Below are positions 1 to 10,812 of a DNA stretch of 64,000 bases, one piece after another. The stretch lies in the NCBI GenBank assembly GCA_011009095.1, contig VTPC01091011.1:1-64000 (forward strand), read 5' to 3'. Under the pieces are notes generated by a model, which saw only the letters and a list, made by a program, of their open reading frames with translations, had not been told where the DNA came from and searched no databases. The DNA comes from Ignelater luminosus (lineage: Eukaryota > Arthropoda > Insecta > Coleoptera > Elateridae). Each line of letters begins with the position of its first letter. Position 1 is the stretch's first letter. Position numbers and translations under genes: made by a program.

Positions 1-1933
1 AATATGTGAACTACAATTTTATTTTTCAGAAATATATTTAATCTTTCTTTAAAAATAGTTTTTGGGATATTGGTGGTTAAAGTTCAACTAGAATTTTTTA
101 TTTTCCCAATTAAGTTTCTTAACGTCAACATTTCTTATGGTTTCAGTACCTTCGAAATACTGCACATTATGTTCAGATAAAGTATTTTTTAATTGTTGTT
201 ATCAAAAATCTACCACTTCAGGTAGTCAAACTTGAACACTTAATTTATTTTAATTTGGAGGTAATTCTAAAGAAGTAAATTTTTAAGAAGATTTTCTAAT
301 TAACAATAATGTCGGTAGGGATACGCGTTATTACAACATTTAAGAAATGTTGCCAAAAATCCAATTTCAAAAAAGGTGAGTTAGTTATACTGAAAATAAG
401 ACATCGTTGTAGAAGTTACTAACAATACTCTTGATCAAAGCATCTTAAGGTATACATATTGGTATCGATTTTAGAAACACTCTGTGCGTTGCTTTACCTT
501 AATTTCTTAACCAAAAATACTTATAAAAACTTGAAGATCCATTTTTTTGGCAATCTCTTATTATATTACTCTTACTCTTTTGGAAATCTTCACATTTGAA
601 AGGTATTTTTATTCTTAATCCTATTAATCTTTGTAATTTCCTTATTTTTTAATGTTATTATCTCAAGTGGGCATACGCCTAATTAATTATGAGCTTCTGG
701 CGAGATGAAGATTACTCTTATTTTGAAAAATCTTTATTATATATTCTTACGTCTAATTCACCTTAACAGTTTTTGGCTAACTCTATTTTTTCTTGGAATT
801 ACCTTACAAGTTCCTCAATTACTCTATCCTTGTTTTTGGAAAGAGTTTCGTTTATGCTATCAATTTTTGGGAGTTTACCTGCACAATCCATTTGATCATT
901 CTTTTGGAATACGGATTCATTTGTAGATTATCTATTAATTTTTGATATGAATCAATATTCCCATGAGTTAAGCTTTGTCTTGGTTCAACCTTTGGATACA
1001 TGACACCCTTATTCTTCGATGCTTGTCTCTTCTGGAATTAATGTCTTAATATGGATTATGTTATACTTTTATCTTTGGATTTATCTTGCTTCCTATATTA
1101 TAGACGAACCAGCTTATTTTATTAGAACTTCTGTCTGTGCTGTATCTGGTTCCACTCTTATCTAGAATATTTTTAGTTAATGAAACCTGTATAAGATGAA
1201 ATGCTTATGTTGTGCTGGCTTGTCAACACCATTATCTGCGTTAATGTGCTTTGCTTATGAAGAAAAACATACTATGTTGCCTTTATATCTGCTTGTATGA
1301 TATTTCATTTTAAATTTCCTTTGAGAGGGAATCTTGTTTAGTTTATTTGTCTGTCTGATACAATCAGAAGAACATCCTGGTAACTTGAACTCATTTTTTA
1401 TTTTCGTTCCTCAAGTGTTTTTTATGGATCACATTTGTCCTTTTTGAAGTAATACATGGCATCTTATGAATACCGATTTCTTTCGGTATGTTTCGTGAAG
1501 TTTATGTACTATTTAAGTTGGAACTTGGAGTGAGCTGCTATTAAAAATCTATTCTTGTCATAGAACCAATTTTTTACCAAATTGGCTCTGCATTTTTTTT
1601 GCCAAATACGAAATCATTTGTAGTGCTCAAATCAACTTTAAATTCGCACTTCTCAACGTAGGTTTACAATCTTTCTGCAAAGATTCCTTTTTGCTCTATT
1701 TTATTTATATAAAGTTAATTTATTTAATGTCTTACTTTAGCTAGTACCGAGTTATCTAATTTTGCATAATCCTTGTCATTTCTTGATCAATTTAACAATA
1801 AAACTAGAGAAAGTAGTATTATGTAAATAAAATATGGACTATTGAGCTATTGAACCATTATTTGATCTACTGAAGTATAAATTATAATTTTGCAGGTTGG
1901 TTTAAAATTTACATAGTTAGAAGTAACTCATTT
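1..1933. other. AT-rich non-coding stretch
   Basis: No reading frame here matches a family I know. A 73-codon open frame at 705-926 has low-complexity, Leu/Phe-rich composition and is best read as chance in AT-rich DNA. On the minus strand, 700-1000 carries short charged open segments that could be old coding debris, but no motif can be named. No terminal repeats are visible. Confidence 0.5.
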
Positions 1934-2240
1934 ATGATTTATAATACCATAGTACAAAACATCGCGATCTATGGAGCAGAGGTATGGGTGATCAACAAGA
2001 AAAACCATGAGAAAATACTAGCCACTGAAATGAAGTTCTGGAGACGATGTTGTGGATTAACTAGGTTAAATAGAATCCCAAATACAGACAACAGAAGAAG
2101 AATGAACGTAGAGGCAGATGTAATACAGTTTATAGAAAACAAGAGATTATTACGGACATGCCAGGAGAGCCGAAAACAGATGGATAAACAAAGTCATTGA
2201 GTGGAGTCCAATGGGAAAGAGAAAGATAGGAAAACCTAGA
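1934..2240 (+). pseudogene. Non-LTR retrotransposon RT C-terminal fragment (left part)
   Basis: This is the tail of an endonuclease/reverse-transcriptase polyprotein of the RTE-like type common in insects. The frame shows the post-RT signature: IYGAEVWVINKK, then an EMKFWRRCCG block, then TRLNRIPNT and RRMNV, which correspond to the family's YGAE-W, MDFWRR and RLDRIRN motifs. The frame shifts near 2145, after which the next frame reads YYGHARRAENRWINKVIEW and then GKRKIGKPR, matching the WYGHV...RRRRGRPR end of the family. The RT palm and the endonuclease are absent upstream, so this is a 5'-truncated, frameshifted copy, typical of non-LTR insertions. It is interrupted exactly at 2240 by a hAT element and resumes at 4090. 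The family assignment rests on motif recall; the RT identity is firm, the exact clade less so. Confidence 0.75.
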
Positions 2241-4081
2241 CAGTGGCGTAGCAAGAGAGGGGCGGGGAGAGCGGGCCGCCCCGGGCGGCAGCAGACCAGC
2301 CGTTCTTTGTTTGCTGTTGCAATTGCCAACTTTTCGCAATAATTTTGCCGCCGTCGTCCCTGTCATGCCTCAGGCGTGTAAACATTCATAAGCATTGGCG
2401 CCCGTTCCTAGTTCCTATTGGGTGCTCCAGTAGCGAACAAATTTTAAGCGTTTGCTAGGGTAACGTTTGTTGGTTCGTCAGTAGCAGGGATGGGTATTTA
2501 CGCGTGGTGCAATTGATTTTGGAGAAGATTGACCAAGATGGACTCGACATTGAAAACTGCAGAGATCAAGCTTACAACTACGCTGCTGTTATGTTCGGAT
2601 TACATACTGCAGCCCAAGCGAGAATTAAGACAGCTAACTCCAAGACCCAGTTCGTCGCACGCACTAACCACTCTTTGAACCAAGTTGGTGTTCACGCCGC
2701 CGCTTTCGTCACTTCGGAATCTTTTTCGGGAGGATGGAGAAAATATAATTGTTCTTTTCGTCATCAACCCATCATTGGGACGTTTTGACCACTGCTACTG
2801 GCCAAGGGATAAAATGCCTAATTGAAACCCGATGGAGCTTAAGACAAGGAGCTGTCAAATTGCTGAAGACTTATTTTTCCAAGATCCTGGATGTTCTCGA
2901 AGAGTTAAGCACCGATAGAACAGAAAATGCAGTCACTCAGTCGGATGCTGGGATACTGTTGCCACCAATGCATTCGTCTTCTTTCCTTTGTTATCTCGGG
3001 TTTTAGTCTGAAGTCGTTCCGGAGATTAAAGATGCTCAAGTTTACTTGCAGACAAAGCGACTGGACATTTATGGGGTACGACAAAAATTGGGGCATTGAA
3101 GATATTTTTAGTTAAACAGCAAAATGAGATAGTGACTTGCAGTTTCAGTGCAAGGAATTTGGAATCCAAGTTGAGCCTCGAAGAACAACAAAGAGAAAGC
3201 AATTTTTCGGTGATAAATCGAAGGGTGCAAACTTGACCTACGAAGAAGAACTACTCCTGGGAGTGTTCGTATCCATGGACCGGATAATTCAAGAAATTAG
3301 TTCAAGGTTTGAGCACTTGGAAGAGTTGGCGAAGAAATTCTCCGTGTTGACACCCGCAAACCTCTTTAATCCGGAATACGTCTGCGATTCAGTTAATGAA
3401 AATGAAATCGATAAGGTGGAATTCCTGACGGAACGATATCGTCTTCGAAGCTTTGTCGACGCATCTCACGACCACCAAAAGCTCGTGCAGGAAGGACAGC
3501 TGGGACTATTACAGTTTATCCAACACTATAACCTCAATACTTCCGTCCCTAACCTGGTGATACTGTTGCGAATTTGTTTGACCATCGGTATCAGTGTCGC
3601 GAGCTACGAAAGGAGCTTTTCTAAGTTAAAACTGATTAAGTCCTACTTGAGGTTCACTATGAGCCAGCTGAGGTTGTCCAATCTGGCGGAATTTTCCATT
3701 GAGCAAGAACTTATAAACCAGATAGATTTCGAAAAAACGATAAACCGAGTTTGCTGCTCTTAAAGTTAGGAAAGTTTACTTTTAAGTTTCAAGCAATGTA
3801 GTTGTATTTTTAAGTTTCTTCTTATTTATTTATTTATATTTAGCATAGTTAGCTGTTTAAATTTTAATACAAATATCTAAATATAATCATAGCCAACAGT
3901 TAAATTACTTTTTTATTTAATAATTACCATTTAGAAACGCAGTTTAAAGTCTAAATGTTGCATTAAGCGTTTACTTTAAGTTTTTAAATTTTTAAATTAG
4001 AATTTTTATGTCTTCTGAAGGAGGAGGGGCGGTACATTGGAAGGTCCGCCCCAGGCGCCAATATCCCTTGCTACGCCACTG
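2241..4081 (+). mobile_element. hAT DNA transposon (1.84 kb) inserted in the RT fragment
   Basis: The ends are exact terminal inverted repeats: CAGTGGCGTAGCAAG at 2241-2255 and its reverse complement at 4067-4081 (15 of 15; 17 of the first 18). The flanks are an 8-bp target duplication, AACCTAGA at 2233-2240 and AACCCAGA at 4082-4089, with one change. Eight-base duplications and a CA-G-G start are diagnostic of hAT. Removing the element rejoins the RT fragment with its typical RR-SWRNEVDESM continuation, which confirms the boundaries. The terminal 60 bp on both sides are GC-rich (GGGGCGG, CCGCCCC), in contrast with the AT-rich surroundings. At 1.84 kb it is shorter than a full-length hAT of this type (about 3 kb), so it carries an internal deletion. 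Confidence 0.93.
2504..3763 (+). pseudogene. hAT transposase remnant (ZMYM1/TTF-like group)
   Basis: Three overlapping frames together give the C-terminal half of a hAT transposase. Frame 1 (2504-2780) has DIENCRDQAYNYAA and a following NHSLNQVGVHAA, the block around the second catalytic Asp; the expected Asp in the YDGA motif is Asn here. Frame 2 (from 2749) continues with FFSSSTHHWDVL and TRWSLRQGAVK, the family's TRWS-R--A motif. Frame 3 (3139-3763) runs to the C-terminus and contains the hAT dimerisation motif: SVASYERSFSKLKLIKSYLR followed by SQLRLSNLAEFSIE. The N-terminal zinc finger and the first catalytic Asp are missing, and at least two frameshifts break the rest, so the copy cannot make transposase. 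The 3139 frame starts on a non-ATG codon and is not an independent gene. Confidence 0.88.
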
Positions 4082-4089
4082 AACCCAGA

Positions 4090-4165
4090 AGATCTTGGAG
4101 GAATGAAGTGGATGAATCTATGAACAAAAGAGGCAATTTGGCTCCGGTGACCACGTGCGTCTACT
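4090..4165 (+). pseudogene. Non-LTR RT fragment (right part)
   Basis: This is the continuation of the RT tail after the hAT insertion. It reads SWRNEVDESMNKRGN, the RKSW-E-I--AM--RG ending seen in the C-termini of this retrotransposon group. Similarity fades after about 4165. Together with 1934-2240 it forms one ancestral fragment that predates the hAT. Confidence 0.7.
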
Positions 4166-7100
4166 CCTTCTTTAGATCATCTACAGAAGCATCTATTTAC
4201 AAATTTTTCGAATTTATTTTTTTTAACTTTTTGCTAATATTTAGAACAAAAACTACTGTGTGGAACGTTGTCACGTTTCTTGTTGACGAAGCAGTGATTA
4301 CTAAAAATCATAAAAGACATCGTTAGAAATATTAGCAATGGACAGTGCTCGATGGTCATTCGGATTTCTTACCTGATTATATGAACTAAAGTTTGACAGG
4401 TGGATTATTAAACAAATTGGGGTTGGACAAACGGGCTTTGTTGGTATGTAGAAAGTGAAAAGCTTTTCTGTTTAATAGCTATTTTCAAGAAAATCTGACC
4501 TTTCAGATTTAATAGAAAATACTTTTCAGATTCTTAAGGCAGCATCTAGTTTTTTTCAGTTGGGTCTCACGAAGTTGATTTAAAACTTTCGGTCCTTGCA
4601 GAAATCCAAAATTCAATCACCAAATTTCAGTTTAATTTAAATGGTTGGGCCAGTTTTTCCGTTTTGCATTGTTTAACCTATTTAAGTTACTGCGGCTGCT
4701 ATACAATTTGAGCAGCACGCTTCGATTTAATTCTAATTGTTACATGAGCCAACTTTAAATCAGAACACAATTTTAACTATTTTATCTTTCGTCAAATGCT
4801 TTTTATAGTTTATAACTCTCGCAAAAACTCTTTGATCGGAGTTACGAAATACAGAATGCTTACAATGATAAATTTTATGTTATTTTTTGCCACAAAAGTT
4901 TGTGGAACAATTTCCATAGTAAATCGTAACCTGAAGACAACTAGATATTGTGATAGTAATTACTAATAATACCAGAGTCGACGCTAGGGTATTTGGCACT
5001 TATGGCAAAATCTTTCAGTTGTATTATTGCCCACAGTGTGACATAGCATCTAGTTATTGTAGTGCCTGTGGGAAATTGCCTCACTTGCATGTCCTTGTTC
5101 TGATGCTGACCAAAATAAATTACTTAAAAAATATCGAACTAACAATCAATCAAGAAATGCCCAGACACCCAAGAAAAATTTGCGGGAGAAAACTTTGTGA
5201 CCAGTCTATTAGGGTTGGCAAAGTATTACTCATGAGATATCTTCGCACTCCACATTCGTGTGGTATCACATGCCTTTATTTAAGTCAGCAAAGATGATAG
5301 TAATTGTGTTCTTCCAGAAATTAATCAGCAATTTGCCGTTGTGTGCATGAGTGGGACGGATGCTTTAACGCCAGCTCATAAGTATCAAGGTCGATTTAAA
5401 TAACCCGGCATTGCTTAGGGTCGTTCCATAGATTTTTAATGTAAACTTTAGCATTTTACGTAAAAACTAATTAACTACTTTTACGTGTTGTCTTTGTACC
5501 TATAGTACTTAAAATAAATAGAGTTGATTTACTAATAAATCTTGATATTTTGGACACATCCCAATAAATGAAAATTGTAATAAATAAATGTTTATTTTCT
5601 TTGGAAAGATAGATGAGAAAACCGAAAGATCTTTAGGTCAACATTTAAACGATGTGAAATTAAATTTAAAAAAATACTGACTTCATTCTGCTATAAGTAC
5701 GGATCTATTTCAAAAGATTAAGACAGTGTTTATTACTGAACAAAATAATAAAAACATCGTGACGATACCTTCTACGTCACGTAATTTACGTTTATGTCCA
5801 ATTTACATAAAACAAGTTTTGGATTTTAATTAAGAATGTATATTTGTAAACACAGGAAAGACATCTTTTACGCAAACTGTCGTAAAAAGGAACAAAAAAA
5901 CATTTAAAGAAATGTGTAAAATTTATCAGAAAATAAATATAATTAAGCAGTAACAACCACATAATTAGAATAATTTTTAAATAGAAAACCTAAGAACACC
6001 TGCCGTTTATTGATAATTGAAATGGAATTTTGTGTTAAAACTTAAAAATGAAAGAAGCATCGAACCTATTAAAAACTGACTGGCACTACATAAATTATTT
6101 AATTAGTGACATTAACGGTAGCGGCAACAAAATTTATGTAAAGGTTCATAATTTTTATTATTTTCCTTCTTTCTTGAAAATACTTGGGATTATCCAGAGA
6201 GTTGAGTTAAAATCCAAAGGTGATCGGAGTGTCTGGGTGACAGCTGCAGTGACAGGCGCGCCGCGTCCCTCAGACACACAAATCTCCAAGCCTCATTGTT
6301 TCTGAGTTAAAACAACACAGATTTTGACATATTTACGAGCCACGGCTGGAGTGTATCTCCCTCTAAAGCTTCAGTTTTGACATTCATTGGTAAAAATACC
6401 TCCAATTAATTTCGGATTCATTGTTTGTATCATCGGGAGACCGGGCTTCTTCCATAAATCACTTGTTTACGTATTACCAACCGCAAGATGTTTAAATTTC
6501 ACTACTTGTCTTGAACAGCATGTAATGTATTCATAAAAATGCCTTAATTAATGGGTAGCCGACTATTCCATTAGGTATAATAGAGTTTAATTATTTTCAG
6601 CGAACAAAACTTGAGGATAGGTGTAAGTAAAATCGATAAATCATTGTTTCGGGATTTGTTTGATAACTTATCGAGTTAAAAACTCCCTTTTTAACTCAGT
6701 TAAGCCTCGCAAGCCTATTAACATAATTCTCGTTATAAACACAACAGTTACAGGGCACAATACGATTCTTATCGACGTCAGCTTCTTGTTTACACTGGAT
6801 TTTAACTGCTATTATGTGTTATTACGTGTCTACATGACGTATCATAATTCATCAAGATCTTAGATACCGTGAAATTGTTATGACGATGTGAAGTCGAGGG
6901 GGAATTATAAAGGAAGTGTGATATGATGAGAACGCTGTTTTAATAGGGGATACAATAAAAAAATGGAGAGAATTCAACAACATAAGGTTATTCAATCAAA
7001 GTTCAAGTTAAAGTAGTTAAGGTAAAAGAAATAATTGTGGCTGCTTTAAATCTTACTCGCTTTCTGATACCTGTACCTGTCAATGCGACTCTCATATATT

Positions 7101-8100
7101 AAGATGCGCTCACCATTGACATTAACGTATGTCAAAGAAACCGGACGAGAACGACACGAAGTGGTTGGATCAACTCCATATAGGGAAGAGACTTACATTG
7201 GAAAATTGTTATAATTTAAAACAACCCTAATTCTATCATTTTATTTATGTAATTTAATACTTCTACAAAATAAAATCTTAAACTGGAATACAACTAATAA
7301 AATTGTTTAAATATTGTTACCTTTACCTAAGGTTGACTTTTATGATAGAATAAAGTTTAAAGACCCCGATTGAAAAAGCTTTCTTTTCGTTTTCGTCGTA
7401 AATTTTAACCTTCAAAAAAGGAGTACAGTTTTTGTCCGAAAAACCATTAAAAATACTAACAGAAAAAAAAGTAACTTTTCAAAGTTACAGTAAATTTGTC
7501 AAGTATTATTATGTTCATTTTATGCACAATAAATCATGCTAGGGACCTCTAAAACCCGCGTAAAGTCAGTTAGGGTTTGGACTCTTTAGGGGGAGGTCTC
7601 GCTTATTTACCGATAACTTCGCGTCATGCTGATGAATGGAAAGTTAATGCTAATTTGACTTTACTGTTAGGCTTATTTAATAAAATACGCAATATCCAGC
7701 ACTTCATTCTATTGTAATGCTAGTATTTTAACAATATCGAGATAAAAACTGTTGATAGAAATAACTTGAATAGCTATTATGTTATCACTTTATTTTTTGA
7801 AGAAAAAAATATTTTCCAATAAAAAGTTATTTCATCGCGGATGTAATAATTTCCTGAATTCCACATATAAACGTTCTTTTTACCTTGTAGACAATAAAAA
7901 GGTAACACTTGAGAAGAGCGTCAGAAAGAGTTTTAACGACATATACGATATGCCCTATAATGTGTAAAAAAAAGACAAAACTTCATTTATGTTAATGCTA
8001 ATGGTAAGTAATAGTGCGCATTCGATGTAATAAATTGTGCATTTGCTATTTTCAGACCGTACTAGTTCGCAGTTTCAAAGCTGAGACTGTTTGGTGAAGC
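4166..8100. other. Intergenic AT-rich DNA with one unassigned ORF and a GC patch
   Basis: Only two things stand out. First, an open frame at 4950-5297 (115 codons, non-ATG start) is unusually Cys-rich: YYCPQCDIASSYCSACGK near its first third, then KICGRKLCDQ and HSCGITC. The paired CxxC spacing would suit a zinc-binding knuckle, but no family can be named. Second, a 60-bp GC-rich patch at 6228-6290 includes GGCGCGCC at 6255-6262, in DNA that is otherwise about two-thirds AT. No splice signals fit it well. The remainder holds no gene or repeat that I can support. Confidence 0.4.
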
Positions 8101-8149
8101 TGGAATTGTATATTAAGTTATTTAGTTTCTCTAAAATACGTAGTCCAGT

Positions 8150-8312
8150 GAATCTGTACAAAGAAAATGGCGATATTTATTTTCTTTTTTAAAGTAGACT
8201 AAATTTGTTATAATTCAAGCACAGAACGAGATCTGTATGATTAGTGGTTTCTGAACTACAGCTTTTCAAAGAATAGCTATTTTGTTCAAAAAACCGCTAA
8301 ACTTGCTAAAGT
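8150..8312 (+). repeat. Left arm of long inverted repeat
   Basis: The core 8181-8283 matches the reverse complement of about 10482-10585 at 89 of 103 positions (about 86%). It includes an exact 26-bp block beginning TTTCTTTTTTAAAGTAGACT. Weaker similarity continues inward to 8312 (CCGCTAAACTTGCTA against CGCTAAAATTGCTA) and outward to a CCAGTGAATCTGTA stretch near 8150, with a gap. The arm lies just upstream of the FEN-like pseudogene. Confidence 0.85.
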
Positions 8313-8314
8313 CC

Positions 8315-8336
8315 ATTTATTTATTTATTTATTTAC
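8315..8336 (+). repeat. (TTTA)n microsatellite
   Basis: About five tandem copies of the tetranucleotide TTTA lie immediately inside the left inverted-repeat arm and before the FEN-like coding remnant. Confidence 0.85.
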
Positions 8337-8348
8337 CAACTTACTAAG

Positions 8349-9937
8349 GTGGGAGTGGGGCCGTTTTTGAGTTGTGATAGGAAGATAGAGGAGGTCGAAA
8401 CAGAGGATGCTGGTCGGCAGGTGGCCTTCACCCGATGGGCTCTAGGCATGGTAGACTTACAGAATATTTGTGATCAAATAGAGAGTTACTGCAATCTCAC
8501 CTCTGCGACTTCTGAGCAGCATGTGGATACAAGGCCTTCTTGCATAATCCAAGACAATGACGATGTCTACAAGCTCAGGCAATGGTTTAACCTGCACTCT
8601 GCGTTCCCTACTCTTGATTCCCTGATATCCAATAATTCTGAAATAGTAGGAGAAGTTAATTGCCACTTGACTGAAGAAGCTGGCAAGAAAGAAATGTCAA
8701 GAATAGTTGGTAACAATTTTCAAAAGGTGACATTCAAACGCAAGGACAAGGTCACGACTCTTGCTTCATACAGTATGAGAGTGGGAAAGGAAACATTTAC
8801 CATTGATTTCCTTACAATTTTCTATAGAGTCTGCATAACAAAGCAGTACGATGAGGATCTAAGGAGCTTCATAAGTTATGAATTGTCTCCGTTTCCAACC
8901 TCAATTTTCTGCGAAGAGAGAATACGCAAAGGAACAAAATCTACTCTATACCATTCATTTACCGTCATCGACAAAAATCAAATTCAAAGGAATAGTACAT
9001 TTGTGGTGGTTGATGGCTGTCGTCTTTGATGGTTACTCAGTTAAAGGGCAAAGAGAAGAGCACAAAAAGCTCAGAACGCATTTGTAGAATAGGAAATATA
9101 TATGTCCTGACATCGTATTTAATGAACAAACAACAGCCCACCTCCCCAAGAAAAATTTTTGTCAAATGACAGCAACAATGGACGGTTTATTACCATATCA
9201 ATGAATGCTCTTTACGATACAGTTTTTCTGGCAGGTGGTTCTACTTACTGCAAATGTGGAAGGGGTAAACAGGATGATATTCTTTATGCATCAACTTTAT
9301 TTAAGTACACCTTCTCTAGTGTGTTAATGTTTGTTTACGCGTTCAGTAGGTGCGATTCAACATCCTACATTTTTAGCCAAGGAAAAACCAAATTTTGGCT
9401 CATGTTTCAAACAACGACTTCACCTTGAGAATGAAGCAAGGATTTTCTTGAATCTTAAAGCAACGACTGAGGAAGTTACTTTTCAACTGCATGAAGGGGA
9501 CCCCAAAAAAGAAGACCTGTTTATTAGGTCTGTTTACTAGGGCAGCAGCCTAAACCAAATATAATCTTGCCAGACTGCCGCCAACCACTGATGCTGCTAA
9601 GTATCATAGTCTGAGGACTTACTATCAAATGCAGACATGGTTAGGAAAAGAGAAAAATATTTTTGAATGGCGATGGGTTACTTCAAATTTGGGTTCCTCT
9701 CTATACAAGAGTGACAGGCGAGCGGCTCCACAATCCCTGCTTAAACTTATTTCATGCAAGTGCAAGAAAAGGTGTAGGAATACAGTGGTTGCAGAAAGGA
9801 AGGGCTTAATTGATCTTCCCTATACACACCACGAAGAAGTTGATTTACCTTACACTCTTGGTTATGAGAGAGTAGCAAAGGAAATTGAAGCAGTGAGTGT
9901 AGAAGATGGCGCAAGTGAGGACGAAGCAGTCTGTTGA
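8349..9937 (+). pseudogene. Multicopy insect FEN-like / Cys-rich protein, decayed
   Basis: Successive plus-strand frames reproduce a large uncharacterised protein that I recall as multicopy in insect genomes. The first frame (8349-9029, 226 codons from a GTG, so the true start is lost) ends in STFVVVDG, and the next frame reads VVFDGYSVKGQREEHKK, corresponding to a PIN/FEN-like core (IDGG--LH ... VVFDGY ... H-RR). The frame at 9159 gives SNDSNNGRFITISM; at about 9330-9370 there is AFSRCDSTSYIF (family H--(T/S)GCDTTSA-F). After a gap, 9575-9937 reads LPPTTDAAKYHSLRTYYQMQ, then WLGKEKNIFEWRW and, near the C-terminus, LISCKCKKRC, the start of a Cys-rich tail. Stops, frameshifts and deletions (for example after VVVDG) make it non-functional. 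The family name is from memory; the motif series and its order are seen directly. Confidence 0.5.
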
Positions 9938-10106
9938 AGAGATCATCCCTTCTACTTCTTCAAAGACATTGAAAATCAACTAACGTTCAAATTGACTGGT
10001 CTAACAAATGTACTATACTGTTATGTGATGTATATAACAATTGAAATGTTTTTCAGGATTTTGATGTTATTCATGTCATTAAAAAAATTCTATACCTCTT
10101 TTTAGT

Positions 10107-10812
10107 ATATAGGGTGGTTCAAGATTCCGCTCTAGTAAGATGATAGCTTTATGTTAGATAGAAACAAATTGAGAGCAGAGAGCGACATAGTGCATCTGAA
10201 AGCACAATCTAAAAATATTCTGAACTATACAGGGCGTTCCTTTTCTATTTTTCTACTAACAATTAAAAATTACAATTTTATTTACAATTATGTACTTATT
10301 TTACTTACCATTCCACCATTTACATATATTGCATTATCTCGGGAATTGCCGTACAAAGACCATTCAGTATTCAAATTGTTGCTAATTGCTCTTGAAACTC
10401 GTTCAAAATGAATTGTTGCGTAAAAGTGGTAGCTTAAGGGATATTTTGCACTTATAGCAATTTTAGCGTTTTGCTTGAAAAAATAGCCATTCTTTGAGAA
10501 ACTGTAGCTCAGAAACTACTAAATATGTAGATCTCGTTTTGTGTTCAAATTATAGCAAATTTAGTCTACTTTAAAAAAGAAACTTTTTGCGAAAAACGCT
10601 TAGGTTTTAAGATATCGGGCAAAAACTGAAAATCATGCCAAAATTTAGCGGGTTTTTTGATGTGGCGCGGTTTCCGGTGGAGCACCGAGGTCACAAAGTT
10701 GGATTTTGTAACCAAATAACATATCAAAAATTCAAAACTACCCGACTTTTTGCAAGGAATTTCTACGGATTCACTGTACTGAAAACACAGTAAGGAAGTA
10801 AGGACCACCCTG
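10107..10812 (+). mobile_element. Candidate MITE containing the right inverted-repeat arm
   Basis: The segment begins AGGGTGGTTC (10110) and ends in GGACCACCCT (10801-10811), giving short imperfect terminal inverted repeats of the AGGGTGGTYC type. It contains the right arm (about 10449-10790) that pairs with 8150-8312. If this is a self-contained MITE, the left arm would be a truncated copy of the same family in the opposite orientation. If not, both arms belong to one element enclosing the FEN-like gene. No coding content of its own is recognised. Confidence 0.4.
10449..10790 (-). repeat. Right arm of long inverted repeat
   Basis: The reverse complement of 8150-8312; see that entry for identity. 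This arm is longer: outside the 86% core (10482-10585) it carries some 180 bp that the left arm lacks, before the shared CAGTGAATCCGTA-type block at 10765-10780. Confidence 0.85.

Noticed and set aside
705-926. 73-codon ORF near the window start
   Set aside because: Low-complexity hydrophobic composition, no motif, AT-rich context; likely chance.
3139-3763. 208-codon ORF as an independent host gene
   Set aside because: It lies inside the hAT terminal repeats, starts without ATG and carries the hAT dimerisation motif; it is part of the transposase remnant.
8457-8666. Minus-strand ORF within the FEN-like remnant
   Set aside because: Antisense shadow of the plus-strand coding remnant.
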